Origin: Parolsenella massiliensis
Lineage (GTDB): Bacteria > Actinomycetota > Coriobacteriia > Coriobacteriales > Atopobiaceae
DNA: 64,000 nucleotides
Assembly: GCF_900143685.1 (NCBI RefSeq)
Contig: NZ_LT671675.1
Span: 1,853,985-1,917,984 of the forward strand
Reading direction: 5' to 3'
Shown here: positions 16,591-24,600 of the stretch, in pieces
Numbering within the stretch: position 1 is the stretch's first letter
Layout of the letters: each line of letters starts with the position of its first letter
Position numbers and translations under genes: made by a program
The notes under the pieces: model-generated
Told to the model about the DNA's origin: nothing
Seen by the model: the letters and a program-made list of their open reading frames with translations, nothing else
The model's database searches: none

Positions 16591-17085
16591 CTAGGCGGAC
16601 TGGTACTTGGCCTTCATGGCCGGCCAGGCGATGGGCGAGTTGTCCGGGATCAGCTGGAACTCGACCTTCACACCCTGCTCCTCGAGGTAGTCGAGGGCCA
16701 CAACGTCCTCGTCGTTCAGGCACACGGCGTTGCCCATGGGCTTGGTGTTGGGGCGGGCGCCGTTGAGGTTGCCGATGTTGAGCACGGGGCCAAAGTTGCC
16801 ACCGGCACGCACGATGTCGGCAAAGCCGGTCGTGGAGTCAGAGATGATGTAGAAGTTCTTGCTGGAGGCGTGGACCTTCTCGAGGGCCTTGACGCCCTGC
16901 TCGACGTTGTAGATGCCAAGCTTGAGGTTAGCGGCCGCGGCCTTGAGGACCTTCTTGCGCAGGTCGTCGGCGGCGACCTTGTCGCTGATGACGATGATCG
17001 AGTCGACGGGCTTCTTGGCGACCCAACGGGTCATGGTCTGGCCGTGGATGACACGGTCGTCGACGCGAGCGAGAGTGATTGCCAT
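16591..17085 (-). CDS. PTS mannose/fructose/sorbose-family IIB component
   Basis: 164 residues. It starts MAITLARVDDRVIHGQTMTRW, whose His14 is the phosphorylation site that accepts phosphate from IIA and passes it to the sugar. 'NIGNLNGARPNTKPMGNAV' is the typical later IIB loop. The cytosolic protein links IIA to the IIC-IID channel. The ATG at 17085 has GGGAGGAATC upstream. The gap to IIA contains two tandem 25-nt GC hairpin repeats. Confidence 0.92.
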   Translation of the reverse strand: MAITLARVDDRVIHGQTMTRWVAKKPVDSIIVISDKVAADDLRKKVLKAAAANLKLGIYNVEQGVKALEKVHASSKNFYIISDSTTGFADIVRAGGNFGPVLNIGNLNGARPNTKPMGNAVCLNDEDVVALDYLEEQGVKVEFQLIPDNSPIAWPAMKAKYQSA

Positions 17086-17110
17086 GATTCCTCCCATGTC
17101 TCTCTTGCTT

Positions 17111-17160
17111 ATCCTTCGGGGTCAGCGCCCCGCAGATTCCTCGGGGTTCACGCCCCGTAG
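17111..17160 (-). repeat. Tandem 25-nt hairpin repeat between IIA and IIB genes
   Basis: Two 25-nt units (17111-17135 and 17136-17160) each contain CGGGG...CGCCCCG and end in GCAG or GTAG, followed by a third ATCCC beginning. Each unit can fold into a short hairpin. A further GCCGCC/GGCGGC hairpin lies at about 17176-17192. Being in the transcribed gap between IIA and IIB, they may affect mRNA stability. Confidence 0.55.
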
Positions 17161-17242
17161 ATCCCTTGTGAGTTGGCCGCCGCTCGGGCGGCGCGGCATG
17201 GAGGGGGCTCCCCTTCGGCGAATCGCCAGCCCCTCCCGCCGG

Positions 17243-17671
17243 CTAGAACAGGTCGTCCTCGTCATCATCCGAGACGTCAGCAGGCATCTGCGCAGCCACG
17301 ACGCCAGCAGACCCGGCCATGAGCGCGGCGGAAGCAACCGCGTCAAGGTCGTCAGAGCTCATCGCGAGCACGCCAGCCTCGAGAAGCATCGAGAAGTTGG
17401 CGCCCGCCACGAGCCTGATGTGCTCGGGATTGGTGAGGAACAGGGCGTATGCCTCGTTGTACGGCGTGCCGCCGAGAAGATCGGCGAGGATGAGCAGGTC
17501 GCCCTGGGCGAGCAGCTCATTGACACGCGCGGTGAGACGGTCGCGGAAGTCATCGATGCCCGTGTCCGTGAGGCTCACGGTGCTCACGTGATCGGCGCCC
17601 GCAGCCATCATGTGGAAAGCGTCAAGGAGTCCCTCGCAGAGGCTGCCATGTGATGTGAGCAATATGTTCAT
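17243..17671 (-). CDS. PTS mannose-family IIA component
   Basis: 142 residues. It begins MNILLTSHGSLCEGLLDAFHMM, with the phosphorylated His at residue 8, and has ILADLLGGTPYNEAYAL, the second conserved IIA-Man segment. It takes phosphate from HPr and gives it to IIB. The ATG at 17671 has AAAGGAATT upstream; the longer frame adds a non-conserved tail. The C-terminus DVSDDDEDDLF is an unusual acidic tail shared with the IIC protein. It is the first gene of the leftward operon, divergent from deoC2. Confidence 0.9.
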   Translation of the reverse strand: MNILLTSHGSLCEGLLDAFHMMAAGADHVSTVSLTDTGIDDFRDRLTARVNELLAQGDLLILADLLGGTPYNEAYALFLTNPEHIRLVAGANFSMLLEAGVLAMSSDDLDAVASAALMAGSAGVVAAQMPADVSDDDEDDLF

Positions 17672-17701
17672 TGAATTCCTTTCGCTATGTCCTGATCTGT
17701 A

Positions 17702-17713
17702 GAATACATATTC
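17702..17713. promoter_or_regulatory. GAATA-CA-TATTC palindrome upstream of the PTS operon
   Basis: A perfect 12-bp interrupted palindrome containing ACATAT, 31 nt upstream of the IIA start. It shares the ACATAT core with sites before deoC1, deoC2 and gntR. Role as a GntR operator is inferred. Confidence 0.4.
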
Positions 17714-17875
17714 ACCAAGCAGCCACATTTGATGGGCTGATTCCAAATGGCGAACGGCTTGTTTTCGGTCGCGAATGGTACTTATTTGCTTCATAGCGGA
17801 TTTATTGTTCTTACATTTAGCGGTTTTTCACCGTTTTGTAAGCTCCTTAGTGGTATCCTAGCGGCAGCACAGGTT

Positions 17876-17895
17876 TTCACACATATATGTGTGAA
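17876..17895. promoter_or_regulatory. Perfect 20-bp palindromic operator upstream of deoC2
   Basis: TTCACACATATATGTGTGAA is a perfect 20-bp inverted repeat, 68 nt before the deoC2 start in the divergent gap to the PTS operon. Its symmetry and position make it the clearest transcription-factor site in the island. Its ACATAT half matches the deoC1 repeats. Confidence 0.65.
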
Positions 17896-17963
17896 CAAAA
17901 TTGCCGGACAAACACCGGCACAAATGGCGGATCCGCTCACGGAACCGCAGAAAGGGGAAGCAC

Positions 17964-18692
17964 ATGGCAACCTACACGCTTGACGATCTCGCTCGTCTCG
18001 TTGACCACACGAACCTGCACGCAGACGCAACCGAGGCAGATATGGCCAAGCTCTGCGACGAGGCCAAGGCCTATCACTTCAAGATGGTCGCCATCAACCA
18101 GGTCCAGTCCAAGTTCTGCTCCGAGCAGCTCGCTGGCACCGATATCCACACCGGCGCCGCCATCGCGTTCCCCCTTGGCCAGACGTCCATCGCCGCCAAG
18201 GTCAACGAGACCAAGGACGCCATCGCCAATGGTGCCAACGAGATCGACTACGTCGTGAACCTCACGCAAGTCAAGGCCGGCAACTGGGACTACATCAAGG
18301 ATGAGATGACCCAGATCGTCGAGGTCTGCCGCGAGGCCAGCAAGGGCCGCAACGAGGAGATTCCCTCCAAGGTCATCTTCGAGAACTGCCTGCTCACCGA
18401 TAACGAGAAGGTCAAGCTCGCAGAGATCGCCCGCGAGGTTGAGCCCACGTTCATCAAGACGAGCACCGGCTTCTCCACCGGCGGTGCCACCGTCGAGGAC
18501 GTGAAGCTCATGAAGGCCCACTGCGGCGACAAGGTCCAGGTCAAGGCCGCCGGCGGTATTCGCGACGCCGACACGTTCCTCGACATGGTTCGCGCCGGCG
18601 CCACGCGCATTGGCTGCTCGGCCGGCATGCCCATCATCGACGAGCTCAGGCGTCGCTTCGAGGAGCAGGGCATCGACTCCATCGAGCTGTAG
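17964..18692 (+). CDS. deoC: DeoC-like class I aldolase, copy 2
   Basis: 242 residues, exactly the length of copy 1 at 11265 and by eye about three quarters identical to it. Asp95, Lys165 (FIKTSTG) and Lys194 (VKAAGGIR) are retained, as are the family-atypical HTNLHADA and VAINQV segments. The start at 17964 is set by AAAGGGGAAGC; the in-frame upstream extension is low in similarity to copy 1. It is divergent from the PTS IIA gene and preceded by the 20-bp palindrome. Two paralogues at opposite ends of one island suggest recent duplication and either dosage or different substrate use. Confidence 0.85.
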   Translation: MATYTLDDLARLVDHTNLHADATEADMAKLCDEAKAYHFKMVAINQVQSKFCSEQLAGTDIHTGAAIAFPLGQTSIAAKVNETKDAIANGANEIDYVVNLTQVKAGNWDYIKDEMTQIVEVCREASKGRNEEIPSKVIFENCLLTDNEKVKLAEIAREVEPTFIKTSTGFSTGGATVEDVKLMKAHCGDKVQVKAAGGIRDADTFLDMVRAGATRIGCSAGMPIIDELRRRFEEQGIDSIEL

Positions 18693-18704
18693 ACGGCTCG
18701 TCTG

Positions 18705-18741
18705 GCGGCTACCGCTCATACTGGCGGTAGCCGCCTTTTTG
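18705..18741 (+). terminator. Rho-independent terminator after deoC2
   Basis: A perfect 12-bp stem (GGCGGCTACCGC with GCGGTAGCCGCC) followed by TTTTTG, directly after the deoC2 stop. Confidence 0.9.
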
Positions 18742-18788
18742 TTCTCGCGCGGGTCTTGCCCAGGCTGCCCGCTCACCTAGGAGGAACC

Positions 18789-19724
18789 ATGGGACCAATT
18801 CTTCTCGAACCCACCTACATCTCCCCCATCTGGGGAGGCTCGCGCATCTCCGAGGCGCGGGGCCTGCCACACGGCGGTGATGTCAACAATGGCGAGGCGT
18901 TCGACGTCTCGGCGCACGAGGGCATCTGCACCACGGTGGCAAACGGGCCGTACGCCGGCATGAGGTTCGATGAGTTTCTCGCCCAGCACCACGACGAGGT
19001 CATCGGCGACCTTGATGACGACGCCACGATCCAGGTGGTCTCCATGGACCCGAGGGAGTTCCTCTCCGTGCAGGTCCACCCCGACGAGGCATACGCCCAG
19101 GCAGCCGAGGGTGACCACGAGAAGGCCGAGAGCTGGTATATCCTGCATGCCGAGCCCGGCGCGGAGCTCATCGCCGGCTGCTCGACGGATGACGTCGACG
19201 CCCTGCGCGCCGCAGCGGCGGACGACACGATTGGCAACCGCTACGGCAAGCGCGTCGAGATGCACGAGGGTGACTTCATCCTCATCCCGGCGGGGACCAT
19301 GCACGCACTTGGCCCGGGGATCTTTGCCGTTGAGATTGGCTCGTTTGGCAACACGACGTACCGGCTGTGCGACTGGGGACGCGGGCGCGAGCTGCACGTT
19401 GAGAAGGGCTTTGACGTACTCAAGACCGGTAACGAGCCAAGCGTTCGCCACCTCGGGCTCTATGACGAGAGCGCGGGCACGCGCGTGCGCACGGGTGTCG
19501 AGCACGAGCTGTTCGTCTCGAATGTCGTGGATGTCGCCGGCGAGTGGAGCTGCGAGGGCACCGGGCGCTATCAGGTGCTCACGTGCGTCCACGGCGATGC
19601 GGTTGTCGAGACGGATGAGGGCACGGTTGAGCTGCCGTACACGATGTCTGCCGTGATTCCCGCCTGCGTGCGGAGCTTCACCGTGCGTGGCAACTGCCGC
19701 GTGCTGCAGAGCTTCCGCCCGTAG
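18789..19724 (+). CDS. manA: Class I mannose-6-phosphate isomerase-like enzyme, copy 2
   Basis: 311 residues. Metal-site motifs are VQVHPDEAYA, ESWYILHAEPGAELI and IPAGTMHALGPGIFAVEIGSFGNTTYRLCDWGR, all good class I Man6P-isomerase features. The start has a strong TAGGAGGAACC site. Compared with copy 1 at 13656 it has the more usual 'TYRL.DW' line. It begins a two-gene unit with an RmlD-like reductase after the deoC2 terminator. It probably interconverts an aldose-6-phosphate with its ketose form; which of the two copies is the housekeeping mannose enzyme is unclear. Confidence 0.8.
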   Translation: MGPILLEPTYISPIWGGSRISEARGLPHGGDVNNGEAFDVSAHEGICTTVANGPYAGMRFDEFLAQHHDEVIGDLDDDATIQVVSMDPREFLSVQVHPDEAYAQAAEGDHEKAESWYILHAEPGAELIAGCSTDDVDALRAAAADDTIGNRYGKRVEMHEGDFILIPAGTMHALGPGIFAVEIGSFGNTTYRLCDWGRGRELHVEKGFDVLKTGNEPSVRHLGLYDESAGTRVRTGVEHELFVSNVVDVAGEWSCEGTGRYQVLTCVHGDAVVETDEGTVELPYTMSAVIPACVRSFTVRGNCRVLQSFRP

Positions 19725-19763
19725 GGTGGCGGCAAATCACCGAGCCAACGATTGGAGGCACCC

Positions 19764-20651
19764 ATGAGACAGCGCATTGCAATCACCGGGGCGAACGGAT
19801 ATCTTGCGAGCCTCGTGCAGCGCTACAACGCGGAGCGCTTTGAGTTCGTTCGTGTGAGCCGCGCCGACGTGGACTATACGAAGCCGGACGAGGTAGCGCG
19901 GTTCTTTAGCGACCTTGACTTTGACCTGTTGTTTCACACGGCGGCGAACGCCACGACGGCAGACTGCGAGAACGATCCGCACGGCACGCATCTCGTGAAC
20001 TGCGACTCGGCCATCGAGATCGCAAAGGTGTGCGAGGAGCGCGGGCGGCGCATGCTGTTCATCTCAACCGAGCAGCTGTTCAACGGCAAGAGCGAGCCAG
20101 GTCCGTTTGGCGAGGACGTCGAGCCCAACTGCGTCACGAACTACGGCCTGCAAAAGGCCGAGGTAGACGCATGGCTGCAAGCGAATTCGAGCGATTATGT
20201 GACCCTGCGCCTGTCGTGGATGTTCGGCATGGCCATGCCTGGCGTCAAGCCCTCGCCAGGCATCGTGGGCAACGTGCTCAAGGCCATGCGCAGTAACACG
20301 CCGACGAAGTTCACCGTGAACGAGAAGCGTGGCATGACCTATGCCCAGCAGCTCGCGGACAACTTCGCTGCCATTTGCGAGCTTGAGAGTGGCACGTACC
20401 ACTTCGCCGCCGCCAACGGGTCGAATGCGGGCGATGGCATGAGCACGTATGAGTGCGCCAAGCTCGTGGCACGCAAGCTTGGCTATGGCGAAGCGGACAT
20501 CGAGAGGCTCATCCTCCCCAATCCCGATCGCTACGCCGACCGCTTCCGCGACTTCCGCCTCGATGCCAGCAGGCTTGAGGGGCGCGGAATCAAGCTTGGC
20601 ACGTTCGAGGACAACGTCGACCGCTGCCTTGCCGACTTTGGATGGGCCTAG
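19764..20651 (+). CDS. RmlD-like NAD(P)-dependent sugar-nucleotide reductase family protein
   Basis: 295 residues. The N-terminus RIAITGANGYLASLV is a Rossmann GxxGYLG-type cofactor site. 'FHTAANATTADCE', 'FISTEQLFNG' and YGLQKAEVDAWL (YxxxK catalytic pair) fit the extended short-chain reductase family, closest to dTDP-4-dehydrorhamnose reductase-like proteins. No other rhamnose-pathway genes are near, so a rhamnose role is doubtful. The ATG at 19764 with GGAGGCACCC upstream was chosen over a TTG twelve bases earlier. It is downstream of the second isomerase and ends at a very strong hairpin. Confidence 0.75.
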   Translation: MRQRIAITGANGYLASLVQRYNAERFEFVRVSRADVDYTKPDEVARFFSDLDFDLLFHTAANATTADCENDPHGTHLVNCDSAIEIAKVCEERGRRMLFISTEQLFNGKSEPGPFGEDVEPNCVTNYGLQKAEVDAWLQANSSDYVTLRLSWMFGMAMPGVKPSPGIVGNVLKAMRSNTPTKFTVNEKRGMTYAQQLADNFAAICELESGTYHFAAANGSNAGDGMSTYECAKLVARKLGYGEADIERLILPNPDRYADRFRDFRLDASRLEGRGIKLGTFEDNVDRCLADFGWA

Positions 20652-20958
20652 AGGACGCCGCCGCTAGCGACGCCGCCATAGGGGGCCGCCAATCGCACGA
20701 TTGGCGGCCCCCTATTTGTGTGGACAAGCAATCTACGTGAGTCGCCAGGGATTTTCTCGCCGCAAAGTCGAGAAGTGTACGAGCTCCTGCTACTTTAACG
20801 GACAGGCTTCTCCCAATGCCATGTGAACATGCAGATAGATTGAGCGATAGTCATAAGCCGACTTCAAGAATTCCTTTGAACAACCCCACTGCTCGTACAT
20901 TTCTGCTGTTTACGACGGACGCTAAGCCACAACTATACGTAGAACGACTATTCGCTCT
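20652..20958. other. Intergenic region with terminator
   Basis: It holds the strong hairpin at 20678-20719 and then about 240 nt of lower-GC sequence with no credible gene. The lower GC continues into the neighbouring hypothetical gene. Confidence 0.5.
20678..20719 (+). terminator. Long near-perfect hairpin terminator
   Basis: An 18-bp perfect stem (ATAGGGGGCCGCCAATCG and its complement, 20678-20695 and 20698-20715) with a CA centre is followed by TTTG. It ends the manA2/reductase unit and may act both ways. Confidence 0.8.
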
Positions 20959-22047
20959 TCAAAGAACCCCTAGATCGGCCATCATTTGCATACGGCGAGA
21001 AGCCATCTTTGGCGACAGCTCTTTACGAAACGGTTCGAGACCGTTCTTCCTTCTAATGAGCCTGGCTATTCCGTCCATACGACCTTCGTCACGTAGCTGG
21101 TCTTTTGAAATAAACAGACAAGATTTACCCATCATCATGAGGGCATTTTGGCGAGTCTCATCCGAAAGCCTGTCTTCGCTTTTCTCATGCCACTCCCTTC
21201 CCTGGTACTCAACATCAAGGCCAGCGTCCTCGAACAACAGATCGGCAATGAGCTTCGAACGGGAGCACTCTCTTGCAGCCTCTTCGCTGAGACAAATATC
21301 GGCATTCAATCTTGGCTTTCCGCAACCCCATCCGCCAAGGTCGCGTGGAAGGCTCAGCATAACCGCCAGCGCAGTCTCTCTCGGGGATGCAGAGTTGTCC
21401 ATAGCGAGCCTTCCAACCTGACGCATCGTTCTAATTCCTCTGCACTCCGCCGACACGCAGACCAGGCAATTCAGCCTCGCTACGCTAGTCAGCGAAATAA
21501 CATCCCACTCACACTGTCCATTACTCGATATCGAATATGAGCCGGAGAGCTCCATGGCGAGCGCAATTGACTTATAGAGGCCAAGGCTATGCGCAAGCTG
21601 CATAACCACAAGTTCCGGGGAGCACATGAACACTCCCGGCTCGACTGGAACAAGCAGTCCGTCAGCTATAGGCCCGCTCCACGTATGGCATACAAGGGCG
21701 GAGGACGGCCTTCTTGCTGGGCGTTTTCCGACGACAACGGTGAGAGGCATGCTTAGCCCCAAGATCGCCGCCACATGCCGAGCTCGTTCGAAGGCAAGGT
21801 TCGGCAGCTCGAGCGGGCGAAGCGAGGTGTCGGCAGCAAGGGCTTCCGCGTCGAGCGTGGTGAGCATCTCGTCGGGATACAGTTGGCCCAACAGCTCGCG
21901 CGTCCACATGGGGTCCTCGACGCGGACGCGGCGCCAGAACGCAAGCGCGCTCTCATAGCCGATCACAATCGACGAGCCCCTCTGGGGCCGCACAATCCCC
22001 GTCCCATACACGCCGCCGAAGCCGGAAACGCCAGCGAGCCTATCCAC
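20959..22047 (-). CDS. Hypothetical protein with possible DUF559/Vsr-like nuclease fold at C-terminus
   Basis: 362 residues with lower GC than the neighbours. The N-terminal half (IVIGYESALAFWRRVR, 'LVVMQLAHSLGLYKSIALAMELSG') resembles the AbiEi-like type found in many coriobacterial paralogues. The C-terminal part (about 275-330) reads IADLLFEDAGLDVEYQGREWH, then 'DRLSDETRQNALMMMGKSCLFIS'. This follows the DUF559/very-short-patch-repair pattern: an acidic residue, 'EYQG..WH', then D-R-x-x-x-L-x-x-x-G. The GTG start at 22047 has GGGAGGGGGAGGAT upstream. The base composition and lack of linked genes suggest transfer or a mobile family. Catalysis is not demonstrated. Confidence 0.55.
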   Translation of the reverse strand: MDRLAGVSGFGGVYGTGIVRPQRGSSIVIGYESALAFWRRVRVEDPMWTRELLGQLYPDEMLTTLDAEALAADTSLRPLELPNLAFERARHVAAILGLSMPLTVVVGKRPARRPSSALVCHTWSGPIADGLLVPVEPGVFMCSPELVVMQLAHSLGLYKSIALAMELSGSYSISSNGQCEWDVISLTSVARLNCLVCVSAECRGIRTMRQVGRLAMDNSASPRETALAVMLSLPRDLGGWGCGKPRLNADICLSEEAARECSRSKLIADLLFEDAGLDVEYQGREWHEKSEDRLSDETRQNALMMMGKSCLFISKDQLRDEGRMDGIARLIRRKNGLEPFRKELSPKMASRRMQMMADLGVL

Positions 22048-22233
22048 ATCCTCCCCCTCCCTTTTGGGTGGGGCAGATACTAGAGGACCATCGACGAGTA
22101 TCCAGCCACGGGAACAACTCGTCCCGCGAGCGGCTGTTTGATTCTTGTTAGATTTGCGTCAGACCTGCTAGAAAGCCATAAATTAGCAAGCGAGGCCCTG
22201 TTTTCGCGTCATCGAACCGGTGAACGGCACACA

Positions 22234-22269
22234 GAAAAACGGCCCCGCCGAGAAACCTCGACGGGGCCG
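22234..22269 (-). terminator. Terminator of the EF-G-like gene
   Basis: CGGCCCCGTCGAG pairs with CTCGGCGGGGCCG (one G-U-type mismatch), followed on the minus strand by TTTTTCTGT. It lies 25 nt past the stop. Confidence 0.85.
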
Positions 22270-22293
22270 CACCGCAAGCCTCAAAAGAAATCG

Positions 22294-24351
22294 CTACCTG
22301 CCGGCGGCACGACGACTCTGCCACTCCTCGGCAAGCTTTGCCTGCACCTCGTGCGGGACTTGCTCATAGCCGTCAATCTCGAGCGTGAACTCGCCCGTGC
22401 CACGAGACAGCGAGCGCAGGCGCGTGGCATAGTCGAGAACCTCGGCATACGGCACGCGCGCCTGGATGACCGTGGTGCCGCGCTCACCTGCGTTCATACC
22501 CTCGATGCGGCCACGGCTCGCACTCACGTCTCCCATGACGGAGCCGGCGTAGTCCTCGGGCACCGTGACCTCGAGCTTTGCCATTGGCTCAAGCACAACG
22601 GGCTCAGCGTCGGCGGCGGCCTTCTGGAAGCCGATGCGCGCTGCCGTCTTGAACGCCATCTCGTTGGAGTCGACGGAGTGGTAGCTGCCGTCGTAGCAGG
22701 CAACGCGGACGTCAATCATGGGGTAGCCGGCAACGATGCCCTCGCGCATGGTCTCCTGGACACCCTTGTCAACGGCCGGGATAAGGCCCTTGGGGATGCG
22801 GCCGCCAACAACCTCGTCCACGAACTCGTAGCCGCCGCCAGGATTGGGCTCGAGACGAAGCCAGCAGTCACCGTACTGGCCCGCGCCGCCCGTCTGCTTC
22901 TTGTGGCGACCCTGGGCGCTCGCCGTGCGGCGAATGGTCTCGCGGTAGGGCACGCGCATGGGCACGACGTGCGCCGTGACGCCGGCGCGGGCGGCCATGC
23001 GGTCGAGCAGCACGGAGACCTGGGCCTCGCCAATGGCGGAGATGACGGTCTGGCCTGTCTCCTCGTTGCGCGTGACCTTCATCGTGGGATCGGCGTCGCA
23101 ACTCTTCTCCAGGAAGCTGAAGAGCTTGTCCTCGGTGCCGCGCTTGTCGGGCTCAATGGCAACCTGGTACAGCGAGTTGGGGAAGCGGAACGCCGCGGCC
23201 TCGACCTTGCCCGTGACGGACAGCGTGTCACCTGCCATGGCGGCGATCTTGGGCACCACGACGATGTCTCCGGCAGCCGCGCTCGGGACCTCGGTCATGT
23301 CACGGCCGACCATGCGGTAGATGTGCGCGAGGCGCTCCGGCTTGCGCGTACGAGCACACGTAAGCTCAAGACCAGGGGTAACGGTACCCGCAAGCACCTT
23401 CATAAGCGCGACGCGCCCATTCTGCTGATCGTTGAGGACCTTGAAGACGAATCCCACGGGACGGTCGTCGCCCTCATCGATATCGAGGTAGTCGCCGTTG
23501 ACGAGGGGCACGGAGCCAAAGTCGCCAGCGCTGGGGAAGTAGGTCTCGATGTCATCCATGAGGCTCGTGACGCCCTCCTCGCGCGTGCAGGAGCCCGCGA
23601 ACACCGGAACGAAGATGCGCTCGGCAATCGCCTTGGCGAGAAGACCCTCGAGCTCGTCCTGCGTGAGCTGGCCATCACCCTCGAGGTACTTGAGCATGAG
23701 CTCGTCGTCTGCCTCAACGACAAGCTCGCACAGGTGGGCGCGAGCGTCGTCTGCGGCGACACGCATGTCGTCGGGGATGTCGCACACGACGGGCTTGCCG
23801 GATCCGTCGAGGTGGCGGGCCTGCATGCGAATGACGTCGATGATGCCCTTGAAGTCGTCACCCACGCCCCACGGCAGCGTGACGGCACCAAGGCGCATGC
23901 CAAAGCGCTCCTGAAGCGCGGCAAGGGTGGCGTCATAGTGCGCCTCGGAGCGGTCGATGCGGTTCACGAAGACGGCGCGGGCAAGCGAGAGGTCCTCGGC
24001 GGCATACCACAGGCGCGTCGTGACGGCACCCGGGTCTCCGGCAGCGTCAACGACGAAGATCGCCGTCTCAACGGCGGACATGGCAGCGTAGGCGTCTCCA
24101 ATAAAGTCGGGGTAGCAGGGGGCGTCGATGACGTTGAGGCGAGCACCGTTCCAAGGCACCGGGGCCATGGCGAGCTTGATGGAGAAGGAGCGCTTCTCCT
24201 CCTCGGGGTCGTAGTCGAGCGTGGGCTTCGTACCCTTGTGGCCACCCAGGCGGTTCGTGACGCCAGAGAGATGAAGCATGGCCTCGGCGAGCATCGTCTT
24301 GCCCACGCCACCTTGGCCGACGAGGGCAACGTTCCTGATCTTCTCGCTCAT
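22294..24351 (-). CDS. Elongation factor G-like GTPase (EF-G2 type)
   Basis: 685 residues with the full EF-G domain order. The GTPase motifs are non-standard: G1 is VGQGGVGKT (residues 11-19, lacking the AHIDAGKT form), G3 is IDAPCYPDF, and G4 is NRID. The switch I region reads DPEEEKRSFSI. The rest (domains II-V; 'RIPKGLIPAVDKGVQE', 'YAGSVMGDVSASRGRIEGM') is clearly EF-G-like. This is the second, non-ribosomal-operon EF-G family known in actinobacteria, of uncertain role; it is not typical TetM. The start at 24351 has GGAGGGAGTC upstream. Confidence 0.82.
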   Translation of the reverse strand: MSEKIRNVALVGQGGVGKTMLAEAMLHLSGVTNRLGGHKGTKPTLDYDPEEEKRSFSIKLAMAPVPWNGARLNVIDAPCYPDFIGDAYAAMSAVETAIFVVDAAGDPGAVTTRLWYAAEDLSLARAVFVNRIDRSEAHYDATLAALQERFGMRLGAVTLPWGVGDDFKGIIDVIRMQARHLDGSGKPVVCDIPDDMRVAADDARAHLCELVVEADDELMLKYLEGDGQLTQDELEGLLAKAIAERIFVPVFAGSCTREEGVTSLMDDIETYFPSAGDFGSVPLVNGDYLDIDEGDDRPVGFVFKVLNDQQNGRVALMKVLAGTVTPGLELTCARTRKPERLAHIYRMVGRDMTEVPSAAAGDIVVVPKIAAMAGDTLSVTGKVEAAAFRFPNSLYQVAIEPDKRGTEDKLFSFLEKSCDADPTMKVTRNEETGQTVISAIGEAQVSVLLDRMAARAGVTAHVVPMRVPYRETIRRTASAQGRHKKQTGGAGQYGDCWLRLEPNPGGGYEFVDEVVGGRIPKGLIPAVDKGVQETMREGIVAGYPMIDVRVACYDGSYHSVDSNEMAFKTAARIGFQKAAADAEPVVLEPMAKLEVTVPEDYAGSVMGDVSASRGRIEGMNAGERGTTVIQARVPYAEVLDYATRLRSLSRGTGEFTLEIDGYEQVPHEVQAKLAEEWQSRRAAGR

Positions 24352-24502
24352 GATGACTCCCTCCGTTGAGGTCCGCGTGGCCCGGCGGGGAGGGAGAATC
24401 GCCGCACGCGACCCACCCAGACCGCTGGTCGAGTGGGCGTCGGGGTGCCCACGTGCACGCCACGGCATTCGTTGGCCTAACCGTACCCATCCCGCGGGAC
24501 AG

Positions 24503-24541
24503 AAAAGCGCCCCGTGCGCCGACACGCGGCGAACGGGGCGC
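24503..24541 (-). terminator. Terminator of the dehydrogenase gene
   Basis: GCGCCCCGT pairs with ACGGGGCGC (24541-24533 and 24515-24507), plus an inner CGCC/GGCG, followed on the minus strand by TTTTCTG. Confidence 0.75.
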
Positions 24542-24600
24542 ATGGCATGGCGGGCGGATGCCTACCGGGCCTTGACGTGCTATGCGGACGAGCCTTGGGG

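Noticed and set aside
12100-20651. CRISPR array or prophage in the lower-GC patches.
   Set aside because: No regularly spaced repeats, integrase or phage genes were seen.
22294-24351. Ribosomal-protection tetracycline-resistance (TetM-like) gene.
   Set aside because: G motifs and overall order fit the EF-G2-like family instead; no Tet-protection signature loop was recognised.
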